Source: Malachius bipustulatus (lineage: Eukaryota; Arthropoda; Insecta; Coleoptera; Melyridae). From it: DNA of 64,000 nucleotides. The translations under genes were made by a program, and so were the position numbers. Each line of letters opens with the position of its first letter. Position 1 is the stretch's first letter. The notes beneath the pieces were generated by a model. The model was not told the origin of the DNA. It made no database searches and saw only the letters and a program-made list of their open reading frames with translations. Below, in pieces: positions 13,579 through 23,439 of the stretch. Location of the stretch: positions 38,393,735 through 38,457,734 of the forward strand of contig OU342636.1 in the NCBI GenBank assembly GCA_910589415.1. The letters are read 5' to 3'.

Positions 13579-13622
13579 GTCGAACGACTAGAGAAATGAA
13601 CAACTTCAAATGAACGTCACCT
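13579..13622 (+). other. Candidate small non-coding exon
   Basis: A 44 bp segment is preceded by a T-rich tract ending TTTTTTGCAG and followed by GTGAGTAT, a good match to the donor consensus. All three frames contain a stop; one holds a five-codon mini-ORF beginning ATG. If real it would be an untranslated exon, for instance 5' UTR. This rests on splice-site words alone. Confidence 0.25.
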
Positions 13623-13964
13623 GTGAGTATTTATCTTTAATTACCAGAGTATTCTTTTAATTATCTCCAAAACGTTCTGGACGTTAAATTTTCTCGCATT
13701 TAATCTTTTCACATCTTAAAATGTATTGATACTAAGCAGAGGCAATGAATATTAATACCACAGAAGTTTATCTATAATTTTATTGGTAAAGATAAAAATT
13801 TCTTTCCGTTATCATGTAAAATTGCGTTGGGAATTCCACGATTTTGTTACAAAAATTGTAGAATTCAGTTCAATAATAATTTTAATTAATAACTTCGCAT
13901 TCTTCACGTCACACAAGACTTTTCATACTTTTACAACATCAAGAGAACCCTCCAGAGCGTTCTA

Positions 13965-14200
13965 ACAATCTCCCTTTTCAGCCTCTCACACGCTCTCTCT
14001 ACACAAATCACAATAACGGCAGCTCTCCCCCGGGCGCTCTCCGGTCCGGCACTCTCGCCATTGTGTGCGGACCTGGAGTGATTCCCGGCTTCTAATAACG
14101 GGACGTCACTCGATCCTCCAGGCTCCCCGCCCTCCTCCGCCCAGTCCCTCTCTGAATAGTAAAAGGAAATAGTTCACCTTCTGACTGGTGGCAGAGTGTA
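13965..14200. other. GC-rich block with CpGs
   Basis: Clearly more GC-rich than its surroundings, with runs such as CTCCCCCGGGCGCTCTCCGG and several CpGs. It is preceded by an acceptor-like CCCTTTTCAG ending near 13981. Could be a promoter-proximal region or a conserved exon-bearing block; no protein motif was found. Confidence 0.3.
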
Positions 14201-14337
14201 TCTTATTGCGCTGTGGATCGGTTATGGATCTGGAGAGCGTCTGTCAACACGTAGGCAGGTAGATACACGTGTGTGTACGTCACGTATAATCAATCAAGGA
14301 GGATGAGGTCTGTGGTCGGGTAGTCTTAATATAAACA

Positions 14338-14427
14338 GGGCGGGGTTGGGGTTGGGGTTGGTGGTTTTATAATTACGGGGGGTTTATTAGCTATATATTC
14401 GGGGTGCGGGGTAGGGGGGGGGGGGTT
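14338..14427 (+). other. Two potential G-quadruplex tracts
   Basis: Tract 1 (14338-14364) has four or more G-runs separated by TT, in a GGGGTTGGGGTTGGGG pattern. Tract 2 (14401-14426) has GGGG, GGGG and a 12-base G run separated by short loops. Both satisfy the usual G3+N1-7 rule for intramolecular quadruplexes. Confidence 0.75.
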
Positions 14428-14939
14428 AGTGTTTGATACGGGAGGGTTTATAATTTGGTAAACAGGATATTCAAGTTCCCTTTAAAATGATGGACGGCTT
14501 TTTAAATTTATTTAACATTGATTGAAAGTAGTTGATGGAGTCTTTATTAGAGACTTCATTAGAGATATTACGACGTATTTTTATTTAGTGCGAAGAAAGA
14601 ATTTATTTTTTGCTTGGATTGTAACTTTAGATGGTGTTGCTGCTGCCAGATTCCCTTAGATGTTTAGTTATCCTAGCTAATCTGTAATTCATACAGATTT
14701 ATAAATAGTACATACGCATATAGGACATTTCAGTTGAGCAATAAAAAGTGATGATAGAGCAAAAGCTACCGAGAAGACAAGATAAAAAGATCTTGAAAGT
14801 GAGAGGGAAGCTAGCCTGGTATTAAATGTTGGTAGAGAAAGTCAAAATTGAGACCTTTGAACGAGATACGTTCTATCGACGAAGCTAGATATAAGATAAC
14901 TGTCTCTTTAGACGTTGTTTTCGACTTCGAACGCCTATA

Positions 14940-15618
14940 CAGGGTGTCCCGTATCGTTATGTTCAAATTTTTTGAGCATATAGTAGGCTTAATTTTGAGC
15001 CCAAAAACCCCAAAAGTGACAGGTCTATCTTTATTCGTTACGAAGTTACAGGCCTAAGAAAATTATGACTAGTAAATAACAAAGATTCAACTTTGAAAAC
15101 CACACAACCACATGTGTTGTGGTTTAGGCTAATAATTTATTGTTATGGTAACGATATGAGTAAATGTCACCGAAATAAACATTAGACGAGGTTCTCCTGC
15201 TCATACAAAATGGCATTTGGATTGAAATATATGGGGCACCAACATATTTCGGAATTGGCGTTTGTAACTAAATTCCAAAAAGCAATTATTATTGGATATT
15301 CAGCATCCTGGTCAAGAGATCGGTCGCGAAAAAAGACGAGAAATTAGAACTGTTACTTCTGCAATAGGCCTCCGAGCACAACTTTGTATTCAGCAAGGAA
15401 TAGGACATTTTTAACACATGATAAATTAAAGATTTGGTCAATAAAATAAGCTTTATGTGGTTTTCAAAGTTAAATCTGGTATTTACTAGACATTATTTTC
15501 TTAGGCCTCTAACTTCGTAACGAATGCAGATAGACCTGCCACTTTTGGGTTTTTTAGGCTTAGAAATAAGCCTACTATATGCTCACAAGATTTGAACATA
15601 ACGATACGGGACACCCTG
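14940..15618. mobile_element. Foldback element, CAGGGTG termini, TATA flanks
   Basis: A 679 bp element whose ends are long inverted repeats: roughly 14940-15110 and 15455-15618. Both arms carry CAGGGTGTCCCGTATCGTTA at their outer edge and are flanked by TATA (14936-14939 and 15619-15622), a 4 bp or 2 bp target duplication. The 340 bp centre has no intact frame. Non-autonomous class II-like element; the superfamily cannot be assigned from termini alone. Confidence 0.9.
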
Positions 15619-15622
15619 TATA

Positions 15623-16217
15623 AAGGAACGAAAATTCAAGTATTGGCAGTAGATGAATGACTGAAGGGGTTGAAATTGACTCCTCTTTATACCACAACCT
15701 TTCAAATACGAAACTCGGGTATTGACCGAGATTCAATTTGGGAAGAGCGAACGGGTCCGATTATTCCGGTTCAGGGTATCTCCGTATTCCTCCGTCTAGC
15801 CCACTGTAGGTGTTAACTCAACCGGTATTTTGGACGAGTATTGATCGCCCGTAATGCGGTCTTGATTTTCCTCAACGGAGTCCGGTCCCGAACAACTGAT
15901 ACCCTGGGGGTTCTTGTTAATTTGAATTCTTGAATTATTATTAGAGCCCACTTCATTCTTAGCCCTGTTCTGGGTTTCTATGAGTCTGTTTGACTTTGAA
16001 TTTAACTAGAAAAAACGCAATAGTTCCCTCAAGCCCACTAATTGCAATTTAAAGATGAATTCAGTGTTGCACTGCTGGAATTTAAATCGGCCCTATTTTC
16101 ACCCTGATATTGGAAGTTAGTGGCAACATATCCGTTTCAAAGCTGTTAATGAAAATTAAACAAGAAGCGAGCAAGAGAAAAGTGTAGTGTTTTGACAGAT
16201 ATTTATTGGAACGATAA
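15623..16217. other. No gene recognised
   Basis: Non-coding in appearance, with no repeats noticed. It leads into the open frame at 16218. Confidence 0.4.
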
Positions 16218-16460
16218 GTCTACAACAATTTTCGACGTGCCTCTAATACAAAGCGAGACACTTGGCCGCGAGAAAAACTAGATGGCAAAACACCAGAAAG
16301 CCTCAATTACACGGAAGTAGATGAACATTTCGCGCCAGATGAGCGTGCCATTCAGAAACTGTCTGAAAAACCCGCTTCCTCGATGAAAGAGGAAGCTGTT
16401 GGAGCGATAAAAACTAAATATAATAATTTACTCCAAGCTAGCTCGCTCAAGAGTATCTAA
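16218..16460 (+). CDS. Unassigned open frame without ATG (candidate exon)
   Basis: Eighty codons are open between TAA at 16215 and TAA at 16458. The inferred peptide has an ordinary soluble-protein composition (segments KRDTWPREKLDGKTPESLNY and SEKPASSMKEEAVGAIK), unlike the Ile/Phe/Asn-rich chance frames around it, and local GC is higher than its neighbours. The only in-frame ATG is late (in SSMKEE), so if coding it would be a 3' exon or a gene remnant. An acceptor-like TTTTGACAG ends near 16198, upstream of the in-frame stop, so splicing is not well supported. No family was recognised. A chance frame of this length is quite possible. Confidence 0.25.
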   Translation, partial: VYNNFRRASNTKRDTWPREKLDGKTPESLNYTEVDEHFAPDERAIQKLSEKPASSMKEEAVGAIKTKYNNLLQASSLKSI

Positions 16461-18770
16461 AACAGGTGCATGTGAAGTATTTTGACGATTAAATCGTTAT
16501 TTGATAATTACCCATCTCTTTTTTTCTCTGCTCATTATATTGTAACTGATTTACGTTGAGAGGTTCGTCTATAAAGTGGTAATCTCAGACTAAATTAACC
16601 AATTATTTATTTGAAGAAATATTTATAGTTATTTTTACATACCTACTACATAATTATCTGATTATTTATTTTACTTATCTTAACACTATTTATCTTATTT
16701 GCGTATATTTCTACACATATTATTTAAAAGCTCAATTTTGATAGTTTGCTTGATAAACTCTACAATCTACACTCTTATTCGTATAGATCGCTGAAATGAT
16801 CTGTTTGATCTGGTCGAGATATCAATGAAAGAGATCATCTGAAAGCGGAATCTAATGACATAATAATAACTGGATCTGGCTGAATTTTCCCTCATTTGTA
16901 GGGAGATATCGCCAGATATAGATATAGATATCCAGTTCCCGCTTGATTATGCATATTGTAACGAAACGATATCTAAATGGACATAAAGTTCGGGAGTTCT
17001 GTGGTAGCTTTACATCATCAACGTTGTAAGTCCTTCCTGCACTTCTTGAAAGTTTACATCAGACAATAGGATGTTCGTTCAATTTATTTAAAGGAAGTAA
17101 ATATCAAAAGTTAGTCTTTTATATCTTCTTTGAAGGTTTATATATAGATATGTGACATTTTCTTGTGAAACTGTCTGGAAATATGAGACAAAGTTTTGTA
17201 GAATGTTTTATAATAAACTTTTATTGTCTGGATATTTTTCTAGTCATTAGTTTTAGTGAAGTTTTTGAAAGATACGACCTACAGGAAGATGGTAGTTTTT
17301 ATATTTTTGCCAAGTTAGTAGTAGGTTGCTGAAAATTTATTCCTGAAAAGGGTGCCGATAAAAATAACTGCGTCATATCAGCTGTTTTCCAAACAATTGC
17401 AACTAAGAATGAACGCCAGCCATATCTGAGGAACGAATCGTTGCTGAGTTCGTGAAAGAAAAATCAGGAGAAAATAACTCATAAAAATATTTAAAGGTTT
17501 TTAATAATTATCTCTAGTGGAAAAAGTTATGCGTAAAAAAATTAGGAGGAAAGAACTCAGAAAAATGGTTGGGAAGTAATAAAGAGTTTTTAAAAATTAT
17601 CGCAAGGGGACGTGGTAATATGCTAATACAGAGCATTTTTTTTATTCTTGTTAAGAATCTAAAACAAAATGAAAAATACTGCTATGACTTGAAAAAACTG
17701 AAAAATCGAAATTTATTAATTTTTATTGTTGAAAATAAATAATTTTTTGCAAGTTTAAGTAGGTACATAAGTCGTCATTAACTATTCTTCTTCAATTTGT
17801 AGATCATACTGACGAAGTTGATGACATTTGTTGATGACAAAACTGTTCAACGCCAACCATATCCCATTTTCATTACCAATTTTTCATTAAAATTCAGGGA
17901 CTTGTCGACTTTGAAAATTCCACTTGAATTATACTAAAAAATATCCATGATAGAATTGTCACATCAGATTGATCACGTGATAAATATCTCTATATATATT
18001 TTTTGTCAATAAATTACTTCCACATCACATAGTGGAAGTGGAAAGTATTCAAATTTCTCATTACAGATGAGTTTACCTTACGGCACATTAAACGGTTTTA
18101 GTTAATGAAGTAAACAGCTCTTTAAATTGTAATTGTATCAGGCTGATCAACCAAATTGAGTAGGTATACATATCGATTCTCTATTAAGCTCAAAAAATAT
18201 TAACTGGTTCCGCTAGGCCATTATTTCCTGTGGGCGATTCTATGACAGAATCTATTATTTAAAAAAGCTGGCGAATTAACAGCTTTTATGCTAGAATTTT
18301 TTATCTGAAGGGTTTAGTAAGAGGTTTGCGAGGTCACTTCACCTGAAATTGTCGCCTGTTCCATAAATTAAATAAACAACCTGCCTTTTATCGTTTCCGA
18401 CTCAAGAGATAGATGCCCGTGTTGTTTTTCTTGAAAGTGCACTTAGCTTTCCTCGCTCAGTTTGACTATAATGTTAGTTTTAGCTGTCAGCGCATGGATT
18501 GTTCTTCTTTAGTCACAATATTAGACACATTAGCCATAACAATAAATAACCTACAAAATAATTACGCAAACATAATTAATTCGCTTACCGGATCTTATAC
18601 AAAGTTATATTTCAATAGTAATTAGTAATGGTAATATTAGAAGAATAAATAACAACCGATTACTTAGTGTGAAGGTCATAATGAAAAGAAGGTCGCTCTT
18701 TTATCTGAGAGTGAAGAGAGAAAGAGAGGGAGAGAAAGAGAGAGAATTTCCTTCCGCTATCAAAAAAATT
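16461..18770. other. No gene recognised; AT-rich
   Basis: No coding or RNA gene motif seen. A GATATA microsatellite lies near 16915-16932 and a GA/GAAA simple repeat at about 18711-18745, just before the piggyBac insertion. Confidence 0.5.
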
Positions 18771-18774
18771 TTAA

Positions 18775-18787
18775 CCCTTAAATGCAT
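18775..18787 (+). repeat. Left terminal inverted repeat of piggyBac element
   Basis: CCCTTAAATGCAT directly after TTAA; perfect inverse of 21343-21355. Confidence 0.95.
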
Positions 18788-18790
18788 AAG

Positions 18791-18806
18791 GTTGCAAATT
18801 TGCAAC
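18791..18806. repeat. Subterminal palindrome of piggyBac element, left copy
   Basis: GTTGCAAATTTGCAAC is a perfect 16 bp palindrome 3 bp inside the left terminal repeat. Related copies lie at 19142-19157, 19195-19210 and 21207-21222, which suggests repeated binding sites for the element's own transposase or another factor. Confidence 0.8.
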
Positions 18807-19141
18807 GACCAAATTTCATCTATATAAAGTTGCTTTAAAAATGAAATAGTAAGTAACTGCATACTGTTGCAGATTCATGACACTCTGTTTAACGTAAGTT
18901 TAAGGTTTTGTATCATAGATGGCAGACGTGTCAGGCATTGTGTTTGGTTTATTGGTTAGTTGGTTATGAAAGTTACCCGGTGTGCTTATAGTTAAAACAA
19001 AAGTCGTTATATCTTGCTTATTCTTGTGATAAATTGAATTCGAAGACTGTGTCCGTGTGTACAAAGGTATGTAGTTACTATGTATTTGATGTAGATTGAG
19101 CAAAAATTTGAATTTCTTTGTATTTTTGTTAAATTACCGCT

Positions 19142-19210
19142 GTTGTAAATATGCAACACCATGCACATTTACATAATTTTGACTTTTTAATGGTGTTGTA
19201 GATTTGCAAC
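19142..19210. repeat. Two further palindromic motifs upstream of transposase
   Basis: GTTGTAAATATGCAAC at 19142-19157 and GTTGTAGATTTGCAAC at 19195-19210, spaced 53 bp start to start, both near-palindromic variants of the left subterminal motif. The second ends 35 bp before the transposase ATG, so it probably lies in the promoter or 5' leader. Confidence 0.75.
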
Positions 19211-19245
19211 ATTGTGCATTTGGAGAACGGAAATTTGTAATCCAC

Positions 19246-21180
19246 ATGGACGGAAGCAGTGTTAGGAAGCGGCCGTTGACCAGCAAGGAGTTAGCAGAGC
19301 TTGCAGAAAATTTTGCGGAAACTGTCAATTGGTCAGAAAGTGAAGACGGATTAGATTTTTCAGATACAGATAGTGTAGCTGACCCAACATATTTACCCGA
19401 CTCGCCTAATCCTATTGAATATTTTACATCAGAAGACCTTTTAGAAAACCTATCATCTGAGGATGAAAATGAAAACAACACTGAAGATAATGAGGAAAAG
19501 AATAAAGAAAGTGGAGAAAACAATACAGAAAATGATAATGCTAACTTAAACGATAATGAAGAAACTACGAGAAAGAATACTTCTAGAAAAAACAAGAGTT
19601 TGCCGAAGAGGGACGTGCTATGGAGACATCGAGGTTTACATCTAAATGATCTACAATTAGAATTTCATGGCAATAATCAATTACCGCCTGATTGCATGTA
19701 TCTAGACACTCCATATAGCTTTTTTAAATATTTTTTCTCCAACGAACTCATTGACAGAATTGCAGAAGAATCAAGTTTATATGCAACACAACAGAACCCA
19801 AACAACAGTGCTCACATTTCTGCGGAGGATATAAAACAGTACATGGGTATCTGCTTCTACATGTCGTTAGTTCATCTTCCAAGTGTAAGGGCATACTGGA
19901 GTGTGGATTTAGGATACGATCCTATAAGGAATGTGATGCCTGTAAACAAATTCGAGAAGATACGGCGATATATACACTTCAATGATAACTCGAAGCATTT
20001 ACCTCGTGAAAATCCAGATCACGACCGGCTACACAAACTAAGACCCCTAATAGACCATCTGAACGAAACATTTCGTAGCATTCCCTTGGAACAGTTTCTC
20101 GCAGTTGATGAACAGATGTGTGCTACTAAAGTGAAACACTTTATGAAGCAATATCTCCCAATGAAGCCTCATAAGTGGGGCTTCAAATTATATGTATTGG
20201 CTGGAGTGTCAGGATTTGCGTACCATTTTGAAATTTATTCTGGTCAGGAGAACTTACAAACGAGACCAGCTAATGAGCCAGATATTGGTGCTTCTGCTAA
20301 TATTGTCGTCCGTTTAGCTCGTATTATTCCTACAATGCAAAATTATAGACTGTACTTTGACAATTATTATACATCTCTAGAGCTCATGCTGTACCTTGCT
20401 AAAAGAGGCATATATTCTCTGGGCACCGTCAGGCGCAATCGAATTCCCAATTGTAAGCTGCCTTCAGAGAAGGACCTCAAAAAAGAAAAACGGGGCACGT
20501 CAAGTGAGTATCTTACCACAATTGACGGTATTGACATATCATCTCTAGTTTGGAAAGACAACAAATATGTTACGCTCCTCTCAACTTATGCTGGAAAAGA
20601 GCCCATCACTTCCGTAAAACGTTTCGACAAAAAAGAAAAACGCATGGTGGATGTTGATTGTCCTTCAGTTGTGAAAGAATACAATCACCATATGGGTGGA
20701 GTGGACCTGATGGATAGTTTTATAGGAAGATACCGCATTGCTCTAAAAAGTAGAAAATGGTACATACGAATTTTCTACCACTTGTTAGATTTAGGTATGG
20801 TCAATGCTTGGTTACTACATAAGAAGGTTCTGACTTTGAAGGGACAATCTCAAAACATTCTTCCTCAGTCAAAATTCCGAAGTGAGGTTGCTCATTGTTT
20901 ATGTCTTGTTGCAAGTCAAAATACCTCGAAAAGAGGTAGACCCAGCTCGAATTTAGAACAAGCTATTCAAGCAAAGAAACATAGAGGCAATGCTCAGCAT
21001 GTTCCACCCAAAGATATCCGGTTAGATCAAGTGGGACATTGGCCAGTTTTTGCTGAGAAGAGGACCCGATGTAAATATCCAGGCTGTAGAGGCTTTACAG
21101 ACATCAATTGTGAAAAATGTGGCGTAACGTTATGCATGAATAAAAAAAATAATTGTTTCAAATTATTTCATAATAATTAA
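19246..21180 (+). CDS. piggyBac-family DDD transposase
   Basis: A 644-residue protein from ATG at 19246; an upstream in-frame extension to 19204 lacks ATG and overlaps a palindromic motif, so 19246 is preferred. It is predicted to cut and paste the element at TTAA in the nucleus. The N-terminus is acidic (many Glu/Asp/Asn, about residues 25-105). The catalytic DDD triad is visible: D288 in AVDEQM, D372 in YFDNYYTS, and D487 (with D490) in HHMGGVDLMD. The C-terminal 35-40 residues form a cysteine-rich zinc domain (RCKYPGC, CEKCGVTLC) ending close to the stop. Length fits piggyBac transposases, which are about 550-650 residues. No internal stops or frameshifts. It could in principle be domesticated, but intact terminal repeats argue for a mobile element. 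Confidence 0.96.
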   Translation: MDGSSVRKRPLTSKELAELAENFAETVNWSESEDGLDFSDTDSVADPTYLPDSPNPIEYFTSEDLLENLSSEDENENNTEDNEEKNKESGENNTENDNANLNDNEETTRKNTSRKNKSLPKRDVLWRHRGLHLNDLQLEFHGNNQLPPDCMYLDTPYSFFKYFFSNELIDRIAEESSLYATQQNPNNSAHISAEDIKQYMGICFYMSLVHLPSVRAYWSVDLGYDPIRNVMPVNKFEKIRRYIHFNDNSKHLPRENPDHDRLHKLRPLIDHLNETFRSIPLEQFLAVDEQMCATKVKHFMKQYLPMKPHKWGFKLYVLAGVSGFAYHFEIYSGQENLQTRPANEPDIGASANIVVRLARIIPTMQNYRLYFDNYYTSLELMLYLAKRGIYSLGTVRRNRIPNCKLPSEKDLKKEKRGTSSEYLTTIDGIDISSLVWKDNKYVTLLSTYAGKEPITSVKRFDKKEKRMVDVDCPSVVKEYNHHMGGVDLMDSFIGRYRIALKSRKWYIRIFYHLLDLGMVNAWLLHKKVLTLKGQSQNILPQSKFRSEVAHCLCLVASQNTSKRGRPSSNLEQAIQAKKHRGNAQHVPPKDIRLDQVGHWPVFAEKRTRCKYPGCRGFTDINCEKCGVTLCMNKKNNCFKLFHNN

Positions 21181-21206
21181 GCATGAGTTTGCTATTTTTG
21201 CACAAT

Positions 21207-21222
21207 GTTGCATTTTTGCAAC
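21207..21222. repeat. Subterminal palindrome of piggyBac element, right copy
   Basis: GTTGCATTTTTGCAAC, with six paired bases each side of a TTTT centre, lies 27 bp after the transposase stop and mirrors the left-end motif. Confidence 0.75.
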
Positions 21223-21342
21223 AAACACTAATTTTTCAATAAAATTTTAGGTTTCAAAAAAAAATTTTTTTTTTTATTTTTCCATCATGTTCTGAGTCAT
21301 TTCCGATCTAAAACTAATTTTTAAATAAAAAAATAAAAAATC

Positions 21343-21355
21343 ATGCATTTAAGGG
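21343..21355 (-). repeat. Right terminal inverted repeat of piggyBac element
   Basis: ATGCATTTAAGGG followed by TTAA; perfect complement of the left end. Confidence 0.95.
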
Positions 21356-21359
21356 TTAA

Positions 21360-23290
21360 TACAACTCGAACATCAAAAAATTATATTTCGTCCCTCTCGC
21401 CTATCTACATACTTTTTTACATATTCCTCTGACATAACTGAAAAGAAACGTCACGGGATGTTATTGGATGCTGACGCTCTTCCAGAAGTGTTCCCTATAT
21501 ATGAAGTGTATATTTAATTTATATATTTAAATCATATTTAAATTGTATACAAGAACGAACTACCTACCTGCTGCCTGCTACACCAATGAATCCGTAGAAG
21601 TGTTTGATATTATGAATGTTATGGATGAAACGAAATCGATACGGTCACAGATGCTAACAATTTGCTTTCGAATTGAATTGGACGGATCAGTCACGTTTTC
21701 TAATAAAAAAGTGAGGTTATACAGGGACGTAGAATCAAACTATGCGCGATAAACTGATTTTAGATTCTTAAACTCTGAAATTCTCTAAAACTCTCTACTT
21801 AATGAATCGTAATTTATATCCTTTTATACTACCCCGATTCACCGCCGTTGAGACGCCTATGAATCGAGAATTCCTTCAATTGTCCTGTAAGGCCTGGAGT
21901 TTTTTTGGCTTCGCCTTTACACATTTCTAGAATGCTAAGTATGTACCTAGTGTTATCAGAAAAACAAAAACAAGCTGAAGTTATGAAATCTAGAAATGGA
22001 CCTTTAATAACATTCTTCTCTGGCTTTTGCGGTGAAATAGGAAAACTCGTACATATTCGTGAAAATCCCACGAGCCTTGACGCAGGTATAAGTATCCTAC
22101 ATCCACCTACGGAAGTTCATCCAGATTTTTATCTAATACATAGTTAATGAATATAAACAGGATGGAACGAAAAACCAATTAATTTGCGAGGGCCTAGCTG
22201 GGAAGATTACACAGCAGATTTTCGCAATGCGCTCCCGTGTAAAATGGTCAGGGTGGGATAATTTCTGTTAATTAAAATTCGGCGCAAACTTCCCGGTTGC
22301 CTTTCATAACACAATTTACGTGGGTACAATTGGGGGTCCAAATGAACTCTACATACATACGCTGCTTGTTCTAATTAATATTATATTCACAGAGTAATGC
22401 ATAATTAGTGTTTATTTTCACGTTTTAACAATCTGGAACTGCATGTCTACAGCTGATCGAGACTTTCTATGGTTAAAATCAACTTTACTCTCTACACATC
22501 TTACTGTTATTTATTTTCTTTTCAAAAATTTTTGCAAAACAGACGAATAGACCTCCAACTCTTACCTGTGTTTAAGCTTAAAGTCTCTCTAGCTCTTGAG
22601 GAAGTTATTTTAGAAACGATTGTAAGATTTTGAACTGCGCAGACAGACGGATATAAAGAAAGCGAGTTAATAAAAACGTTCTTCAATGCAGAGAGTAAGA
22701 TGAAACACGAAATGATCAAATTTTAGGTTAATTAATATTTTACAGGAATATTACATTATCTCTATTTGAACATTCCTTAATTTAGCACCTCTGCCTCTGC
22801 CGGTAGTCAGAGAATAAGTAGGTCAGTGGTGACAGTAGGGATGACTTTTAACAACGAGACTCTTCTAGATAGCAGAGCATACTCATCAGACATGTAAATT
22901 CAAATTTTACGTTATTGTCAATTATTCTTGTCGCGAAATTGAATTATGTAATAGAACTGACTAGACATATGCATTAGAGTTGTGAATAATTAATTAAAGG
23001 ACCCAGCAGAATCCTTATGGAAATTAGCTGTCGGTCAAACTTGGGCGAGCAGCAGTCGGATCTATTTTCATGAAAACAAGCATATTATACTGCCTTTGCG
23101 GGTAAAGAATTTATTCCCTACGTTTGATGTAAGTAATTTCTAAAAAACCTTCTTGCGCATCAATCGCAGAAATAGTGTATTTTTATGCGATTCAATAATA
23201 AATATTTTCTTCCTATTTTTTTTTTATAATGAATATAATGAAAAAATAATCCGATTTTTTGGGGGGGAAAAGCGGAAAACCACCTACCTA
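21360..23290. other. No gene recognised
   Basis: AT-rich, short frames only. The overlapping opposite-strand frames near 21829-22147 have no domain signature. Confidence 0.45.
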
Positions 23291-23391
23291 CCAAAAAAAA
23301 AAGAATAGCCCTCTCGTGGTTTCGAACCCGCATCAACAGTTTACTATTTAGACAAGGGTTCGCTTGCCTAACTAACTGAGCTAAAGGTGCC
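23291..23391 (-). tRNA. tRNA-like pol III unit (pseudo-tRNA or SINE head)
   Basis: Read on the minus strand, TAGCTCAGTTAGTTAGGC (23366-23383) matches a pol III A box/D-arm. GGGTTCGAAACC (23318-23329) is a near-perfect B box/T-loop. A ten-base T run on that strand (23293-23302) follows within 20 bases, as expected for a pol III terminator. However, the T-stem pairs poorly, the acceptor ends do not pair well, and the A-to-B spacing is about 9 bases longer than in a standard tRNA. A functional tRNA is therefore unlikely; a decayed tRNA or a tRNA-derived SINE head fits better. No anticodon is assigned. Confidence 0.45.
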
Positions 23392-23439
23392 TTTCGAATA
23401 TGTAGCGATGATCGAGTAGGTATATGTAGTACGTCCAAT

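Larger units (their letters stand above)
18775..21355 (+). mobile_element. Intact piggyBac-like transposon
   Basis: About 2.58 kb bounded by 13 bp perfect terminal inverted repeats, CCCTTAAATGCAT at 18775-18787 and its complement at 21343-21355. TTAA is present immediately outside both ends (18771-18774 and 21356-21359), the diagnostic piggyBac target duplication. The element carries one uninterrupted transposase gene in plus orientation. The left non-coding end is about 470 bp and the right end about 175 bp. Palindromic GTTGYA...TGCAAC motifs lie near both ends. Perfect termini plus an intact gene indicate a young, possibly still mobile copy. Confidence 0.96.

Noticed and set aside
14338..14364. 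Internal telomere repeat
   Set aside because: Only about three TTGGGG units, and most insects use TTAGG; better described as a G-quadruplex tract.
19134..19595. 153-codon minus-strand frame overlapping the transposase start
   Set aside because: Antisense shadow of the acidic, Ser/Asn-rich N-terminus of the piggyBac transposase.
23304..23391. Functional tRNA gene
   Set aside because: T-stem and acceptor stem do not pair well and the internal box spacing is too long; kept only as tRNA-like.
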